A stretch of 54,558 bases of DNA. Origin: Bacteroidales bacterium. Lineage in GTDB: Bacteria > Bacteroidota > Bacteroidia > Bacteroidales > UBA3824. Under the pieces are notes generated by a model that did no database searches, had not been told where the DNA came from, and saw nothing but the letters and a program-made list of their open reading frames with translations. Shown here piece after piece: positions 9,230-19,494 of this stretch (positions within the stretch are counted from its first letter, which is position 1; each line of letters opens with the position of its first letter). The translations under genes were made by a program, and so were the position numbers. The stretch spans positions 1-54,558 of the forward strand of contig JAFPYR010000081.1 in NCBI GenBank assembly GCA_017412115.1, written 5' to 3'.

Positions 9230-10443
9230 AGGCGTGCATCAATGATACTTTTGTCCAAAACACCTTTAACGTCGTAGACTACGCTTAGTGGTTTGCGGCG
9301 TTTTTTTATGTCAAAATTTTTAAAACAATCATGCGCAACTGTCAGAATTATGGCATCGAAAGTTTTTTCTTCGGGTAAAGTTTCTGATACTTTTATGGCA
9401 AAATCTTTTTCTGCTTTTTCTTTGTCGGCAACGGGGTCGTACACATCGATAAAATCAGTGTATTCCTTAAAAACATTAAAAATATCTGCCGTTTTGGAGT
9501 TGCGGACATCGGGACAGTTTTCTTTGAAACTAAATCCGAGAATTAGAATTTTTGAATCTTTTATTTTGATACCTTTGAGATTCATAAGGCGTATAACTTG
9601 ATTTGCAACGTAATTTCCCATTGAATCGTTCAGCTGTCTTGCTGATAGCATTAGCATCGGCATAACTCCGTAAATTTCAGCCTTTTGAAACAGATAATAG
9701 GGATCAACCGAAATGCAGTGTCCGCCCACGAGTCCGGGTGAAAATTTTATGAAATTCCATTTCGTTGCTGCAGCCTCCAAAACATCATGGGTATCAATTC
9801 CCGCAGCGTTAAAAATTTTTGCTAATTCGTTGATAAACGCGATATTAACGTCCCTTTGACAGTTTTCGATGATTTTAGCGGCCTCTGCCGTTTTGATGTC
9901 TTTGGCTTTGAAAGTGCCGTTTTTTAGGACGGAATTATAAAGATTGTCAATTTTTTCAGCGGCTTCTTTTGTGGAGCCGGATGTGATTTTTTTGATTTTT
10001 TCAATTGTATGAACCTCGTCGCCCGGATTTATGCGTTCGGGAGAATAGCCGACAAAAAAATCTTTATTGAATTTCATTTTGCTTTCTTCTTCCAAAACGG
10101 GAACGCATATATCTTCTGTAACTCCCGGATAAACAGTGCTTTCGTAGATAACAGTATTTCCTTTTTTTAAATGTTTGCCTACGGTGCGGCTTGCTGAAAT
10201 CAGCGGTTGAAGGTTCGGACGGTAATTTCCGTCAACGGGTGTGGGAACGGCGATAATATAAAAATCGCTCTCTGAAATCTCTTCATCGTTATAAGTACAT
10301 AAAAAATCAGGATTCTCGGATTTGATTTTTCTGACTTTTTCTTCATCGTTGTCAAATCCGATAACCCTGTATTTCTTGGCAAACAATGCTGCTAAAGGTT
10401 TGCCAACGTATCCTAAACCGATGACACAAATTTTAGTCATCAT
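9226..10443 (-). CDS. UDP-N-acetyl-hexosamine 6-dehydrogenase, TviB/WbpO-like nucleotide sugar dehydrogenase
   Basis: NAD-dependent four-electron oxidation of a UDP-sugar to the uronic acid for surface polysaccharide synthesis. The Rossmann motif CVIGLGYVGKPLA is at the N-terminus; VPTPVD and STVYPGVTED follow; the catalytic cysteine is in GLVGGHCISVDPYYL; the C-terminal UDP-binding domain includes ILGFSFKENCPDVRNSK. Length (405) is normal. Two in-frame ATGs lie at 10443 and 10440; the first overlaps the last base of the receptor stop (TAATG), which suggests coupled translation. Sugar specificity (GlcNAc, GalNAc or ManNAc) cannot be fixed. Neighbouring glycosyltransferases are absent, which is unusual for this family. 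Confidence 0.9.
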   Translation of the reverse strand: MMTKICVIGLGYVGKPLAALFAKKYRVIGFDNDEEKVRKIKSENPDFLCTYNDEEISESDFYIIAVPTPVDGNYRPNLQPLISASRTVGKHLKKGNTVIYESTVYPGVTEDICVPVLEEESKMKFNKDFFVGYSPERINPGDEVHTIEKIKKITSGSTKEAAEKIDNLYNSVLKNGTFKAKDIKTAEAAKIIENCQRDVNIAFINELAKIFNAAGIDTHDVLEAAATKWNFIKFSPGLVGGHCISVDPYYLFQKAEIYGVMPMLMLSARQLNDSMGNYVANQVIRLMNLKGIKIKDSKILILGFSFKENCPDVRNSKTADIFNVFKEYTDFIDVYDPVADKEKAEKDFAIKVSETLPEEKTFDAIILTVAHDCFKNFDIKKRRKPLSVVYDVKGVLDKSIIDARL

Positions 10444-12323
10444 TAAATTTTGAATGCTGTGGTACTTGAGCGGAATCTGTTGGCTTGGTCGTTTAGCTCT
10501 TCTGCCGAGACCGCAAGCTCTTCACTTGCTGCCGCATTCGCTTGAATTGAAGTGTTAAGCTGTTTAACGTTATCATTGATTAACGAGATAGTCATCATTT
10601 GGTTTTGTCCTGCCTCTGAAATTTGATTGACAATTTCGGCACATTGATTAACCTCAGGCAAAATGTTCGCTAATTTTTCGTGTGCCAATTCCGTTGCTTG
10701 AACCGTATTTTGTGCGCCGTCAATAATATCTGCTGCCGATTTTTTACATTTTTCGGCGAGTTTACGGATTTCTGATGCCACAACGGCAAAGCCTTTGCCT
10801 TGTTCTCCGGCACGGGCGGCTTCAACGGCTGCGTTAAGAGCAAGAATATTGGTTTGGAACGCAATGTCGTTGATAATGTCAATTTTTTCCGAAATGTTTC
10901 TAACAGCTTTCAAGTTGTTGTCTTGTGTAACCTGAATGTCTTTGACATCGGATTTAATCTGTTCGGTAATTTTTACGGCATTAGCGCGTTTTTGTGCGTT
11001 GTTGGAAATTTCGTCTTTGATATAATTAATTGATTGAACGATTTGGTCTGCCGTAGCTGCCTGTTCGTTAGAGGTTTGAGAGAGAGCTTGTGTGGTTCGG
11101 TTGATTTCTGCACTCGAATTAGAGATATTGTCCGAACCCTCAATAATTCTTTCCAACATACCTTTGAGATTGTTGGACATTTGATAACAAGCCGCCAAAA
11201 TTCCGATTGCTTTTTGGGATGAATTGTCTCTGGCAATTTTCAAATTACCGTCAGCCATCTGATTTACAAGCGATTCTACATCAGAGGGTTCACCACCGAT
11301 TGATTTTAAAACTTTGTTTATGAAAATATTAAGAGCGATGACCATTACTCCCATTACGCCCAAAAGCGTTAAAAACAAAATTACCGAAGTCCTTTGAAGT
11401 TTTACGTATTTGTCGTTTTCGGGATATACAAACGAAAGATATGCTTTTGCATAATCGTTGTAAACGTATTGAATTTCATAATTTTCACCCTCATTATCAA
11501 AAAATAATGTGCGTATCTCGTTGCTTCTTTCAGCACTGATTTTAGAATAAACTTCGTCCGGAATACCTTTTTCACCGTTTCCTGTTCCGGCAACGGCTTG
11601 ATTATGTCGTGTACTAAGCCAAATGGAATAGCCGTGGTCAAGTATGTTTGAGGTGGAATAATCTTTGTTGCAAGCCATCAAAACGTTCATTTCCGTTCCC
11701 GTGAAAAACATACCGCGGATTTCGTTGTCTATTCTAATAGGTGTGTAAAATGCCATGAAACTTTTACCCAAAATCTCTGTAACGCCTTCAAATTTTTGAC
11801 CTGTTTCAATAGTCTGCGCAACGGGCGAGTCAAAACCTATAATTGTACCGACTGCATCTGCGCCGTCATTGTTTTTGAGAGTCGTGGCAATTCTCACATA
11901 GCCTTCTGAAGTCTTTTGAAAAACGGTAAAATGACTGCCGTCGCTCTCGCGTGCAATCATTCTTGCCAGATCGGAATTTTGAACAATCATATTGTTGACT
12001 TTCCATAGTTTAGTTTTGGTGCCGCCTATAAAATAATCTTCGTTGTATTCCTTGAATCCTCCGGCAAGGCGTACCATTTCATCTGCAGTAGAAAGCAATA
12101 CATTGTTTTTTACTCTGTTGGTCTTTTCTAAGGTGTTGAGCATTAATGTTGTGGCGTTTAATTCCATACCGACACTTTGTTCTATTGCAGCAGAGAGAAC
12201 TTTTTTGGTAATGACTGTAACAATGGAGTATAATACCGTAATAACTGAAATTCCCATTACAACAATTATTAAAGTAAGAGTTTGTCTTAACCCCATTTTT
12301 TTTATATTAACTACGTTGCTCAT
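10443..12323 (-). CDS. Methyl-accepting chemotaxis protein with periplasmic Cache-type sensor
   Basis: Membrane receptor with one helix at residues about 12-36, a periplasmic sensor of Cache-3/Cache-2 type (residues about 40-320, including FTGTEMNVL), a second helix ([20 protein letters not shown]), a short HAMP-like stretch and a cytosolic signalling coiled coil. The hairpin tip reads [20 protein letters not shown], the CheA/CheW-contacting core. Methylation sites are plausible in the flanking helices. No che or motility genes lie nearby. The stop overlaps the start of the sugar dehydrogenase by one base. The receptor may steer a type IV or gliding system or another CheA pathway; ligand unknown. 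Confidence 0.92.
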   Translation of the reverse strand: MSNVVNIKKMGLRQTLTLIIVVMGISVITVLYSIVTVITKKVLSAAIEQSVGMELNATTLMLNTLEKTNRVKNNVLLSTADEMVRLAGGFKEYNEDYFIGGTKTKLWKVNNMIVQNSDLARMIARESDGSHFTVFQKTSEGYVRIATTLKNNDGADAVGTIIGFDSPVAQTIETGQKFEGVTEILGKSFMAFYTPIRIDNEIRGMFFTGTEMNVLMACNKDYSTSNILDHGYSIWLSTRHNQAVAGTGNGEKGIPDEVYSKISAERSNEIRTLFFDNEGENYEIQYVYNDYAKAYLSFVYPENDKYVKLQRTSVILFLTLLGVMGVMVIALNIFINKVLKSIGGEPSDVESLVNQMADGNLKIARDNSSQKAIGILAACYQMSNNLKGMLERIIEGSDNISNSSAEINRTTQALSQTSNEQAATADQIVQSINYIKDEISNNAQKRANAVKITEQIKSDVKDIQVTQDNNLKAVRNISEKIDIINDIAFQTNILALNAAVEAARAGEQGKGFAVVASEIRKLAEKCKKSAADIIDGAQNTVQATELAHEKLANILPEVNQCAEIVNQISEAGQNQMMTISLINDNVKQLNTSIQANAAASEELAVSAEELNDQANRFRSSTTAFKI

Positions 12324-12507
12324 CGTAATAAAGTTTATGAAATTATTACTGCAATATTAGCAAATTGTATGCAGAAAAACAATTTTTTTATCAAAAAAAC
12401 ATCACCCAAAAATGCTTGTTGCTGTTAATTAGTTGATAATTAGGGATTTAATATTAAGTTTACATTGCAGAAAAAAAATAATTTTTAGATATTAACAAAA
12501 TAATTAT

Positions 12508-12515
12508 TACTTTTG
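12508..12515 (+). promoter_or_regulatory. Bacteroidota -7 box for the CNNM/birA operon
   Basis: TACTTTTG matches TAnnTTTG and lies 18 bases upstream of the ATG at 12534, leaving a very short leader. Confidence 0.45.
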
Positions 12516-12533
12516 TCAAAATATTTTTAGTGA

Positions 12534-13760
12534 ATGTTGGCTGGTATAATCATATTGTTCGTTTTAGGAGCTTTAGGCACGCTTTTTTTTTCAGGAATGA
12601 AAACCGCCCTTTCGGTATGCGATAAGTTGATTTTTGATATTGACATCAAAAACGGCTCTATACGTCAGGGAATAGTTTTCAGACCTAAGGACAATATACA
12701 TCTTTGTATTTCGCTTATGCTCACGGGCGAAATCGTAAGTGCTTGTATGAGCGGTATTTCTATGTTTTATTTGCTGAAAGTTTTTGCTCTGGAGAATCCG
12801 TGGCTGAATTTAGCCGTGCTTTTGATGATGGTATTTTTGTTTTTAATATTATTCAAAAGTATACCTTCGGCGGTGTTTGCCAAAAACAGCAATTATTATT
12901 TGAGAAAATTTTCCTATCTTGCTAATTTTATGTCGGATTTAATTTATCCGTGGCTTTATATTGTATTGTTTTTGCCGGTAACACATTTAGCAAAGAAAAA
13001 TGGTTCAAAAGCTTTTTCGCAACTTTTGCCCGATTATACGCATCAGCACGAGGCCGAGCAAAAATACCGTTCCAATGATTTTAAAATCCTTCGTAACGCA
13101 TTGGATTTTACCGATATTAAAATCCGCGAATGTCTTGTTCCGCGCAACGAAATTGTTTATGCCGACCTTACGGATTCGATTGAAACTTTAACGAAAAAAT
13201 TTGTCAGTTCGGGATTTTCAAAAATATTGATTTGCAGAAATTCCGTTGATAATGTTGCCGGTTATGTCAATGCTTTGAAATTGTTTAAAAATCCGAAAAA
13301 AATTGACGGAATTTTAACCGATGTTATCGAAGTGCCTCAGACGATGACTGCGGACAAACTTTTCAAACTTTTTATTAAAAAACGTTTGAGTGTTGCAACC
13401 GTTATTGACGAATACGGTGGCATTGCCGGAATGTTAACGATTGAGGATATTATCGAGGAAATTACCGGTGAAATCGAAGACGAGCATGATAGTCAGGAGT
13501 TTATCGAAAAACAAACCGCTCCTAACGAGTATATTTTTTCAGGACGTTTGGAAATTGATTACATCAACGAAAAATATAAAATCAATCTGCCTAAATCCGA
13601 TGAATACGAAACCCTTGCCGGTTATATTCTAAAACTCAACGAGGATATTCCCGAGACGGGCGACGAAATCAAGGACGGCATTTTTGAGATGAAAATTCTT
13701 CAGGTTAGAAAACCGAAAATTAATATTATCAGACTAAAGATCAATAAAATCAACTCTTAA
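12534..13760 (+). CDS. CNNM/CorC (HlyC-type) membrane protein with CBS pair
   Basis: Integral membrane protein with an N-terminal CNNM (DUF21) domain of about four helices (residues 1-150), two CBS domains (RNDALDF-region to ITGEIEDEH, including VIDEYGGIAGMLTIEDIIEE), and a C-terminal CorC/HlyC transporter-associated domain (IFSGRLEIDYINEKY to the end). Members act in magnesium/cobalt efflux; a gliding-associated member (GldE) is common in this phylum and is an alternative. Length (408) is typical. It is first in a run with birA (15 bases on) and the large surface protein. Transported ion is inferred from the family only. Confidence 0.88.
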   Translation: MLAGIIILFVLGALGTLFFSGMKTALSVCDKLIFDIDIKNGSIRQGIVFRPKDNIHLCISLMLTGEIVSACMSGISMFYLLKVFALENPWLNLAVLLMMVFLFLILFKSIPSAVFAKNSNYYLRKFSYLANFMSDLIYPWLYIVLFLPVTHLAKKNGSKAFSQLLPDYTHQHEAEQKYRSNDFKILRNALDFTDIKIRECLVPRNEIVYADLTDSIETLTKKFVSSGFSKILICRNSVDNVAGYVNALKLFKNPKKIDGILTDVIEVPQTMTADKLFKLFIKKRLSVATVIDEYGGIAGMLTIEDIIEEITGEIEDEHDSQEFIEKQTAPNEYIFSGRLEIDYINEKYKINLPKSDEYETLAGYILKLNEDIPETGDEIKDGIFEMKILQVRKPKINIIRLKINKINS

Positions 13761-13775
13761 AAAAAGAAAGAAAGT

Positions 13776-14540
13776 ATGATGGAAATTAACGAGCAGAGAT
13801 TCAAGATAATAGACTCAACTAACAGTGAGGCGCAAAGGCAGTTGGCCTCGGGTGAGGCTCCGAAAGAGGATTTTGTTATTAGGGCGGAGTTTCAGACTGA
13901 GGGACGCGGTCAAAGGGGACATGTATGGACTTCTCAACATTCAGAAAACCTGACTTTCAGTTATGTTTACTTTCCCGAAAAACTTGAGGTTCAGAATCAG
14001 TTTAGATTGTCTCAGACGGCTTCGCTTGCCGTTGCAGAATTTCTGAAAGCTAACGGAATCGAAAACGTTTATATCAAATGGCCTAACGATGTGTATGTCG
14101 GAATGAAAAAAATCTGCGGTATGCTTATCGAAAACTCTTTGAGTGGTCATTATATCAAAAGCAGTATTTTGGGAATCGGTATCAACGTCAATCAGTGTAT
14201 TTTCCCCGAAAATATTCCGAATCCTGTTTCTATGACAAATATCACGGGAAAATTATATAATCTTGATGAAAAATTTTATCAGATAACTTCGATTTTGAAA
14301 GCCGGTCTTGACAATTTGAAAAAAGAAAATTTTCCTGCGCTCAAAGCAAATTATATGAGTTATCTTTTGGGTTTGAATCGTACTTTGATTTATTCCGCAA
14401 AAGGCAGAATTTTCAAAGGTATTATAAAAGATGTTGATGACAAAGGTTTTATAACCGTTGCCGATGAGGTGACCGGACGAGTTGATATTTATGATTTCAA
14501 CCAAATAAATCTTATTATTCCCGAACAAAAGAGAAATTAA
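13776..14540 (+). CDS. birA: Biotin--[acetyl-CoA-carboxylase] ligase
   Basis: Attaches biotin to carboxylase carrier domains through biotinyl-AMP. The biotin-binding loop is GRGQRGHVWTSQHSENL (residues about 48-64), and IKWPNDVYVGMKKICGMLIE and LGIGINVNQ complete the catalytic domain; a C-terminal SH3-like domain follows. At 254 residues it lacks the N-terminal DNA-binding domain, so it is the monofunctional form and not a repressor. The next gene begins on the base after its stop, so translation is probably coupled. Confidence 0.95.
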   Translation: MMEINEQRFKIIDSTNSEAQRQLASGEAPKEDFVIRAEFQTEGRGQRGHVWTSQHSENLTFSYVYFPEKLEVQNQFRLSQTASLAVAEFLKANGIENVYIKWPNDVYVGMKKICGMLIENSLSGHYIKSSILGIGINVNQCIFPENIPNPVSMTNITGKLYNLDEKFYQITSILKAGLDNLKKENFPALKANYMSYLLGLNRTLIYSAKGRIFKGIIKDVDDKGFITVADEVTGRVDIYDFNQINLIIPEQKRN

Positions 14541-17500
14541 ATGAAACGTTTAACGAAAATTGTGTTGCTTCTGACGTTGTTTTGTTCTTTGGAAATTTCA
14601 GGATTTTCACAGTTTTACAACGGTCATCAGATGAATTTCGGTAAAAATAGGGTTCAATACTACGATTTTGAATGGTATTATTACCGTTATCCGAAATATG
14701 ACGTGTATTTTTATCAACAGGAAAAGGATATTGCGCAGTTTGTCAGCGACAAGGCCGCTCAAATAATTCCTGAAACCGAAAAGTTTTTTTCAAAAGTATT
14801 GAAAAAACGTCTGATTTTTATTGTTTACAACCGTCTTTCGAGATTTCGTCAGAGCAACATAGGACTTCAAACGGGAGATGTTTCTTCTAATCTCGGCGGT
14901 GTTGTTAAAATCATTGACAACAAAGTTTTTATTTATTACGAAGGCGACCACAACAAACTCGAAACTCAAATCCGTCAAGGTGTTGCGCAGGTTATAATTT
15001 CTTCCGGACTCAGCGGTTCGGGCTTGAAAAATAATGCTTACATCTCCTCTCAAGCCGATTTGCCTCTTTGGTATTCTCAAGGACTTGCTTATTATTATTC
15101 CAGAGAATGGGATTCTCAGTTAGAGGATATTTTAAGGGACGGTTTTCTTTCTGGCAAGTACAAAAAAATCAGCTATTTAACCGGTGATGATGCAATGTAC
15201 GCCGGCTATTCGATGTGGTATTATATTAATAAAGTTTACGGTAGAGATGCCATTCCGGGAATTATTTATTTAACGGGAATCACCGGAAACGCTAACAACG
15301 CTTTTAAACAAGCCGTTAATAGCAATTTCAAGACTATAAATAAAGAGTGGACGGATTATTATAAAGACAAATTTTCTTCAAACAAGGATGTTAAAGACTT
15401 GCCTGAGGACGAAAACAAGTTGGAAAAACCTAAAAAAAATACGGTTTATTGCCGTCCTTTGACCTCGCCCGATGGAAAATACACTTTTTATAATTCTAAC
15501 AAACTTGGCAAATGCAAATTTTTTATAAGGGATAATTCTACGGGCGATGTTGAAAAATTTTTCACTCAAGGTCAGGTTTTAGACCAAATCGTGGATTATC
15601 AGCTTCCTGTTGCCGCTTGGCACAAGAACAGCAAAATTTTATCTTTCGTGATTGAAGAAGAGGGTGCTCCGTATCTTTATCAATATAAAATTGAAAGCGG
15701 AGAGTTTGCAAAACGTTTGCTGCCAAAATTTGATATGGTTTATTCTATGGATTATTCCGACGACGGATTGAATCTCGTGATGAGCGTTCAGATTGCGGGC
15801 TGTACTGATATTGTTGTTTTTAACATTGCCTCAGGCGTTTTCTTTAGAGTAACTCAGGATTTAGCTGACGACCGCGATCCGAAATTTGTTGATAATTCTA
15901 CGAAAATCGTTTTCGCCTCAAACCGTATAAGCGATACTCTGAGCTTTGAAAAAATTGACGCTCATTCTCCTTATCAAAAAAAATACGATATTTTTGTTTA
16001 CGATTACAAAACGCAATCGCCTGTTTTGAGGCGTATTACCTCAACTCCGTATACCGACGAAATTTATCCTGACGAGACCGAGCATAATAAGTTTACATAT
16101 TTGAGCGACGAAAACGGAATTTACAACCGTTATGCCTCGGTTTATGACAGTTCGATAATCGCTGTTGATACTATGGTGCATTATTCTTATATCAACAGAT
16201 TGCGTCCGGTTTCAAATTTTGGTCGTAATATTTTGTCGTTCAATTATTTAAATAAAGCAAAAAAAGCTGACGAAAGTTTTTTGAAGGATTCGCGTTCCAG
16301 ACTTTTTACCGAAGATGTTACTTCTTACGGCGATGTACCTTTGGTTTTGGAAAAAACTTATTTCCGCAATTATATTGACCGCCGTCAAGAAAAACTTGAC
16401 AGTTTGGAAGTTGTAAAAAAGCAAAAAGCTGAAATCGAAAGGCGTCGTATTGATTCCATCGTTCATAATCCGCCTAAGGAATGGAAAAATCCTGACAGTT
16501 TGAAATATGACGTTTTGAATTATGTTTTTGAACAAGAAAAACATCTTGCATATCAGTACATTTATTACGGTGAAAATTTGAAAGACCGTATTAAAGCTCA
16601 AAAAGAGGAACGTCCGAAACAAAGACTCTCTTACACGAGATTTTATATTGATTATTTGATTTCGCAGGTGGATTTTTCGTCGATGAATCAAGGTTATCAG
16701 CCTTTTACGACGGGGCCGTATTATTTCAACAATAATGCGAGTGCGTTTTTCAAAATCGGTATTAAAGATTTGTTTGAGGATTACAGAATTTCAGCGGCAT
16801 TCCGTTTCGGCGGTTTGGACAGTTACGAGTATTATTTTACGTTTGAGGATTTGAGAAAACGTTGGGACAAACAATATGTTTTTCTCCGTTATACTTACAA
16901 CAACGATAACGATAATTATGATTTGTTGAAAGTAAGGTCAAACGAAGGAATGTTTATCTGTTCTTATCCTTTCAATCAGGTTTCGGCAGTGAAAGGAACT
17001 TTAGGGCTTCGTTACGACAAAACTCAATATTTGATAACGGATTATCAATATTTTGACAGAGATGATGATTATCAAGTATTTGCAAAGGCTAAACTTGAAT
17101 ATGTTTTTGACAATACCCGTTCTTTAGGATTGAATACGCCATCGGGAACAAGGTTTAAATTCTGGAGTGAACTTTATCAACAAGTCGAAGGCAATTATGA
17201 CATAATTTCGTCATGGGGCTTTGATTTCAGATATTATCAAAAAATTCACCGCTGTTTTATTTTAGCGACAAGGGCAGCCGGTGCAACCTCGTTCGGAACG
17301 GGAAAAATTTTGTATTATTTGGGCGGTGTTGATAATTGGACACGTTTTTCAACGGATAACAGCAAAATGTTTGACCGTTCAATCCGTATCGACCAAAAAG
17401 AAAATTACATTTATCAAGCGGTCGGAACGAATATGAGAGGTTTTATTCAGAATTGCAGAAACGGAAATACTTTTGCCGTTATTAATACGGAATTGCGTAT

Positions 17501-17825
17501 GCCGCTTTTCAGATATTTGTTGAATCATCCTATTAATATGAAAATGTTAAGGGATTTTCAAGTGATAGGCTTTTTTGATGCGGGGTCTGCGTGGTCCGGT
17601 TTTGTGCCGCAGAGTACCGACAATGCTTACAACAAATATGAACTTAGAAACGGTTCTATTACGATGGTAATTGATGTAGAAAGACCATCAGTTGTAGCGG
17701 GTTATGGATTCGGATTAAGGACAAGTCTTTTGGGATATTTCATGCGTTTTGATTGGGCATGGGGTATTGAAGGTCATGTCGTTTTGCCAAGAGTATTTTA
17801 TTTCTCGTTAGGATTGGATTTTTAA
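14541..17825 (+). CDS. Large exported protein with TolB-like propeller and C-terminal Omp85-type barrel
   Basis: A signal peptide (ending near ISGFSQ) precedes a metallopeptidase-like region (residues about 25-290) that contains WYSQGLAYYYSREW in place of a HExxH helix, so peptidase activity is unlikely. A beta-propeller of PD40/TolB type follows (about 305-560; TSPDGKYTFYNSN, ADDRDPKFVDNSTKIVFAS). After a charged linker, a surface-antigen barrel runs from about 720 to the end, with GGVDNWTRFS and the terminal FYFSLGLDF. The architecture is common in Bacteroidota and sits in the outer membrane; role unknown. It begins immediately after birA and is followed by a hairpin. Confidence 0.8.
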   Translation: MKRLTKIVLLLTLFCSLEISGFSQFYNGHQMNFGKNRVQYYDFEWYYYRYPKYDVYFYQQEKDIAQFVSDKAAQIIPETEKFFSKVLKKRLIFIVYNRLSRFRQSNIGLQTGDVSSNLGGVVKIIDNKVFIYYEGDHNKLETQIRQGVAQVIISSGLSGSGLKNNAYISSQADLPLWYSQGLAYYYSREWDSQLEDILRDGFLSGKYKKISYLTGDDAMYAGYSMWYYINKVYGRDAIPGIIYLTGITGNANNAFKQAVNSNFKTINKEWTDYYKDKFSSNKDVKDLPEDENKLEKPKKNTVYCRPLTSPDGKYTFYNSNKLGKCKFFIRDNSTGDVEKFFTQGQVLDQIVDYQLPVAAWHKNSKILSFVIEEEGAPYLYQYKIESGEFAKRLLPKFDMVYSMDYSDDGLNLVMSVQIAGCTDIVVFNIASGVFFRVTQDLADDRDPKFVDNSTKIVFASNRISDTLSFEKIDAHSPYQKKYDIFVYDYKTQSPVLRRITSTPYTDEIYPDETEHNKFTYLSDENGIYNRYASVYDSSIIAVDTMVHYSYINRLRPVSNFGRNILSFNYLNKAKKADESFLKDSRSRLFTEDVTSYGDVPLVLEKTYFRNYIDRRQEKLDSLEVVKKQKAEIERRRIDSIVHNPPKEWKNPDSLKYDVLNYVFEQEKHLAYQYIYYGENLKDRIKAQKEERPKQRLSYTRFYIDYLISQVDFSSMNQGYQPFTTGPYYFNNNASAFFKIGIKDLFEDYRISAAFRFGGLDSYEYYFTFEDLRKRWDKQYVFLRYTYNNDNDNYDLLKVRSNEGMFICSYPFNQVSAVKGTLGLRYDKTQYLITDYQYFDRDDDYQVFAKAKLEYVFDNTRSLGLNTPSGTRFKFWSELYQQVEGNYDIISSWGFDFRYYQKIHRCFILATRAAGATSFGTGKILYYLGGVDNWTRFSTDNSKMFDRSIRIDQKENYIYQAVGTNMRGFIQNCRNGNTFAVINTELRMPLFRYLLNHPINMKMLRDFQVIGFFDAGSAWSGFVPQSTDNAYNKYELRNGSITMVIDVERPSVVAGYGFGLRTSLLGYFMRFDWAWGIEGHVVLPRVFYFSLGLDF

Positions 17826-17844
17826 AAAAAAACTAAAAAAAAAG

Positions 17845-17877
17845 ACGCTTTCAGCGCTTTTTTTCTGCTGAAAGCGT
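17845..17877 (-). terminator. Intrinsic terminator for the heavy-metal-domain lipoprotein
   Basis: An 11-bp perfect stem (ACGCTTTCAGC and complement) with an 11-base loop is followed on the minus strand by a run of nine T. It lies between convergent genes and its loop is T-rich on the plus strand, so it may work both ways. Confidence 0.8.
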
Positions 17878-17901
17878 ATCATTTTCTTGAGGAAATTAAA
17901 A

Positions 17902-18174
17902 TTAGTTAGGAATAACTTCCATTTGGCAGTTAGGACAAGTTGCGTTTTCTTCGTCAGTTGAAAAATCTCTGTTAGGACAGATGTATTTTTTGGTTAAATC
18001 AACTTGCGGAGCATCGCTTTTGGGTTCTGCTTTTTGCTCTTTAGGAGCGGTTTGTTCTGTTTTTTGCGGTTCTGTTTTTTGTTCTGAACCGTTTGATTGT
18101 CCGGCATTTGAACTGCACGAAATGATGCTGCCTGCTAACAATAAGCTGCATACTGCTGATACGATTTTTTTCAT
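17902..18174 (-). CDS. Small lipoprotein with heavy-metal-binding-like CxnC domain
   Basis: A 90-residue lipoprotein with the lipobox LLAGSIISC, a Pro/Lys/Glu/Gln-rich linker, and a C-terminal motif YICPNRDFSTDEENATCPNC followed by QMEVIPN. This resembles the short heavy-metal-binding domain found in copper efflux proteins, which reads CPM..., CPKCGM-L. The first Met ligand is replaced by Asn and the second site keeps Met after Gln. It may therefore bind zinc or copper more loosely, or act as a small zinc ribbon. Its terminator lies 24 bases downstream. Confidence 0.7.
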   Translation of the reverse strand: MKKIVSAVCSLLLAGSIISCSSNAGQSNGSEQKTEPQKTEQTAPKEQKAEPKSDAPQVDLTKKYICPNRDFSTDEENATCPNCQMEVIPN

Positions 18175-18193
18175 CTTTTTTACGTTTTTTATG

Positions 18194-18655
18194 TTAGAAT
18201 TTTAAACTTAAATCTATTACGTTATTAATTATCTCGTAGCAAAGAAGACCTTTGCAATCGTTGCTGTTTGTGAAAAGTCTTGCGCATACGGGAACGGCTA
18301 TCGAATCGTTGCCTTTTTTGTATTTGGCGACATAGGTGTAAGTTGTTCCGAGCAAAAGTCTTAAACTGTCCCTTTGATGTTTTGTGCTTAAACTATCAAT
18401 TTCTTTTCCGCTGCTAAAATTGCCGTTGAGAACGATAATTTTGACTTCAGGATTCTCCTCGTTGATTGTTACTCTGAATGTTACAAAGGCAGAATCCGGT
18501 TTCTTGGATAAGTTCGTTAATTTTGGATTGCAGTTGCAATCTTTTTCGTCGTTGTAATAATAGCTTTCGTTATCAGAATTTACAACTTTTGAATCATCAC
18601 AAGTTGAAAAAAAAATTGTTAATAACGCTGATATTATAAATATTGTTTTCTTCAT
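18194..18655 (-). CDS. Hypothetical lipoprotein
   Basis: The protein of 153 residues starts MKKTIFIISALLTIFFSTC, a signal sequence with a candidate lipidation cysteine at residue 19. The rest has a Cys-Asn-Cys motif (DCNCNP) and beta-rich segments (VTFRVTINEENPEVKIIVLN, TYVAKYKKG). No family was recognised. It is 19 bases upstream of the small metal-domain lipoprotein on the same strand, so the two may be co-transcribed. Confidence 0.7.
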   Translation of the reverse strand: MKKTIFIISALLTIFFSTCDDSKVVNSDNESYYYNDEKDCNCNPKLTNLSKKPDSAFVTFRVTINEENPEVKIIVLNGNFSSGKEIDSLSTKHQRDSLRLLLGTTYTYVAKYKKGNDSIAVPVCARLFTNSNDCKGLLCYEIINNVIDLSLKF

Positions 18656-18731
18656 ATTTGTTATATAATTTTTATTGGTTGAGTACGAAGAACAAAAAAA
18701 TTATTGCAAAGTTAGATTTTTTTAAAAAAAG

Positions 18732-18763
18732 TTGCAATAAATTTGAGATTTTTTATAATTTTG
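18732..18763 (+). promoter_or_regulatory. Bacteroidota promoter for lipoprotein gene at 18783
   Basis: A -33-like TTGC at 18732-18735 and a -7 box TAATTTTG at 18756-18763 are separated by 20 bases, the expected spacing. The start codon is 19 bases further on. Confidence 0.55.
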
Positions 18764-18782
18764 CAGTGCGATTTTATTCACA

Positions 18783-19394
18783 ATGAGTGTAAGAAAAAAG
18801 ATATTAACAATTTTAACACTTTTCGCAATTTATGGTTGCGGGTCTGGTAAGTATCCTGATATTCAAGTAGATGAAGAAGATGTCAGAGGATACGTGGAAG
18901 TTTATACGCAGTTGGATGTCAATCATAAAGATTTTTTGATATATTTGAAAGATCATAATGAGGTTGATTCCAATGAAATCGCATTTTATAACGATGTGTT
19001 GTATATACTTAATACCAAAGGATTTATTGACATGGATTATTTCCTTGCCGTTCATAAAAAATTGAAACCCGTAATTGAGGTTATCAGGGCTAATCCTGAT
19101 GTTGAGAGGTATCCGGGCATAGGCACGGCAGATTTGTCTTTCATAGAAGAGGGCGAGGAACAATATCGTAAGTTCTTGGAAGATACTACTTTGACGGAGG
19201 AAGGCAAAGAGTTTTTGCGAAAGCAAATGGCCCAAATCGAGACTACGAAAGTGGATTTGTTTAATAAAAAAGAAAAAAACAAATTGTGGGTAGAACTTAT
19301 TAGGAAACAATCTTCAAAAGAAACTGATGTCGTTTTGAGTGATTTTGAAATCATGCAATTAACCACTTTGGCGGCAGAAATTTCGAGGTTGTGA
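18783..19394 (+). CDS. Hypothetical lipoprotein, helical
   Basis: A 203-residue protein with a signal sequence and lipobox-like LFAIYGC at residues 14-20. The mature part is predicted helical and charged, with no transmembrane segment. No domain was recognised; helical periplasmic lipoproteins of similar size near secreted proteins are common in this group. It is followed 100 bases later by the T9SS-domain gene. Confidence 0.7.
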   Translation: MSVRKKILTILTLFAIYGCGSGKYPDIQVDEEDVRGYVEVYTQLDVNHKDFLIYLKDHNEVDSNEIAFYNDVLYILNTKGFIDMDYFLAVHKKLKPVIEVIRANPDVERYPGIGTADLSFIEEGEEQYRKFLEDTTLTEEGKEFLRKQMAQIETTKVDLFNKKEKNKLWVELIRKQSSKETDVVLSDFEIMQLTTLAAEISRL

Positions 19395-19494
19395 AAAAAA
19401 AATAAAAAAAATGTGAAAAAATGTGTGAAATTTTGCAACATTTTTATCTTATTAGCGTTAATATTAAAAGAAAAACATATAACATTCAAGTATT

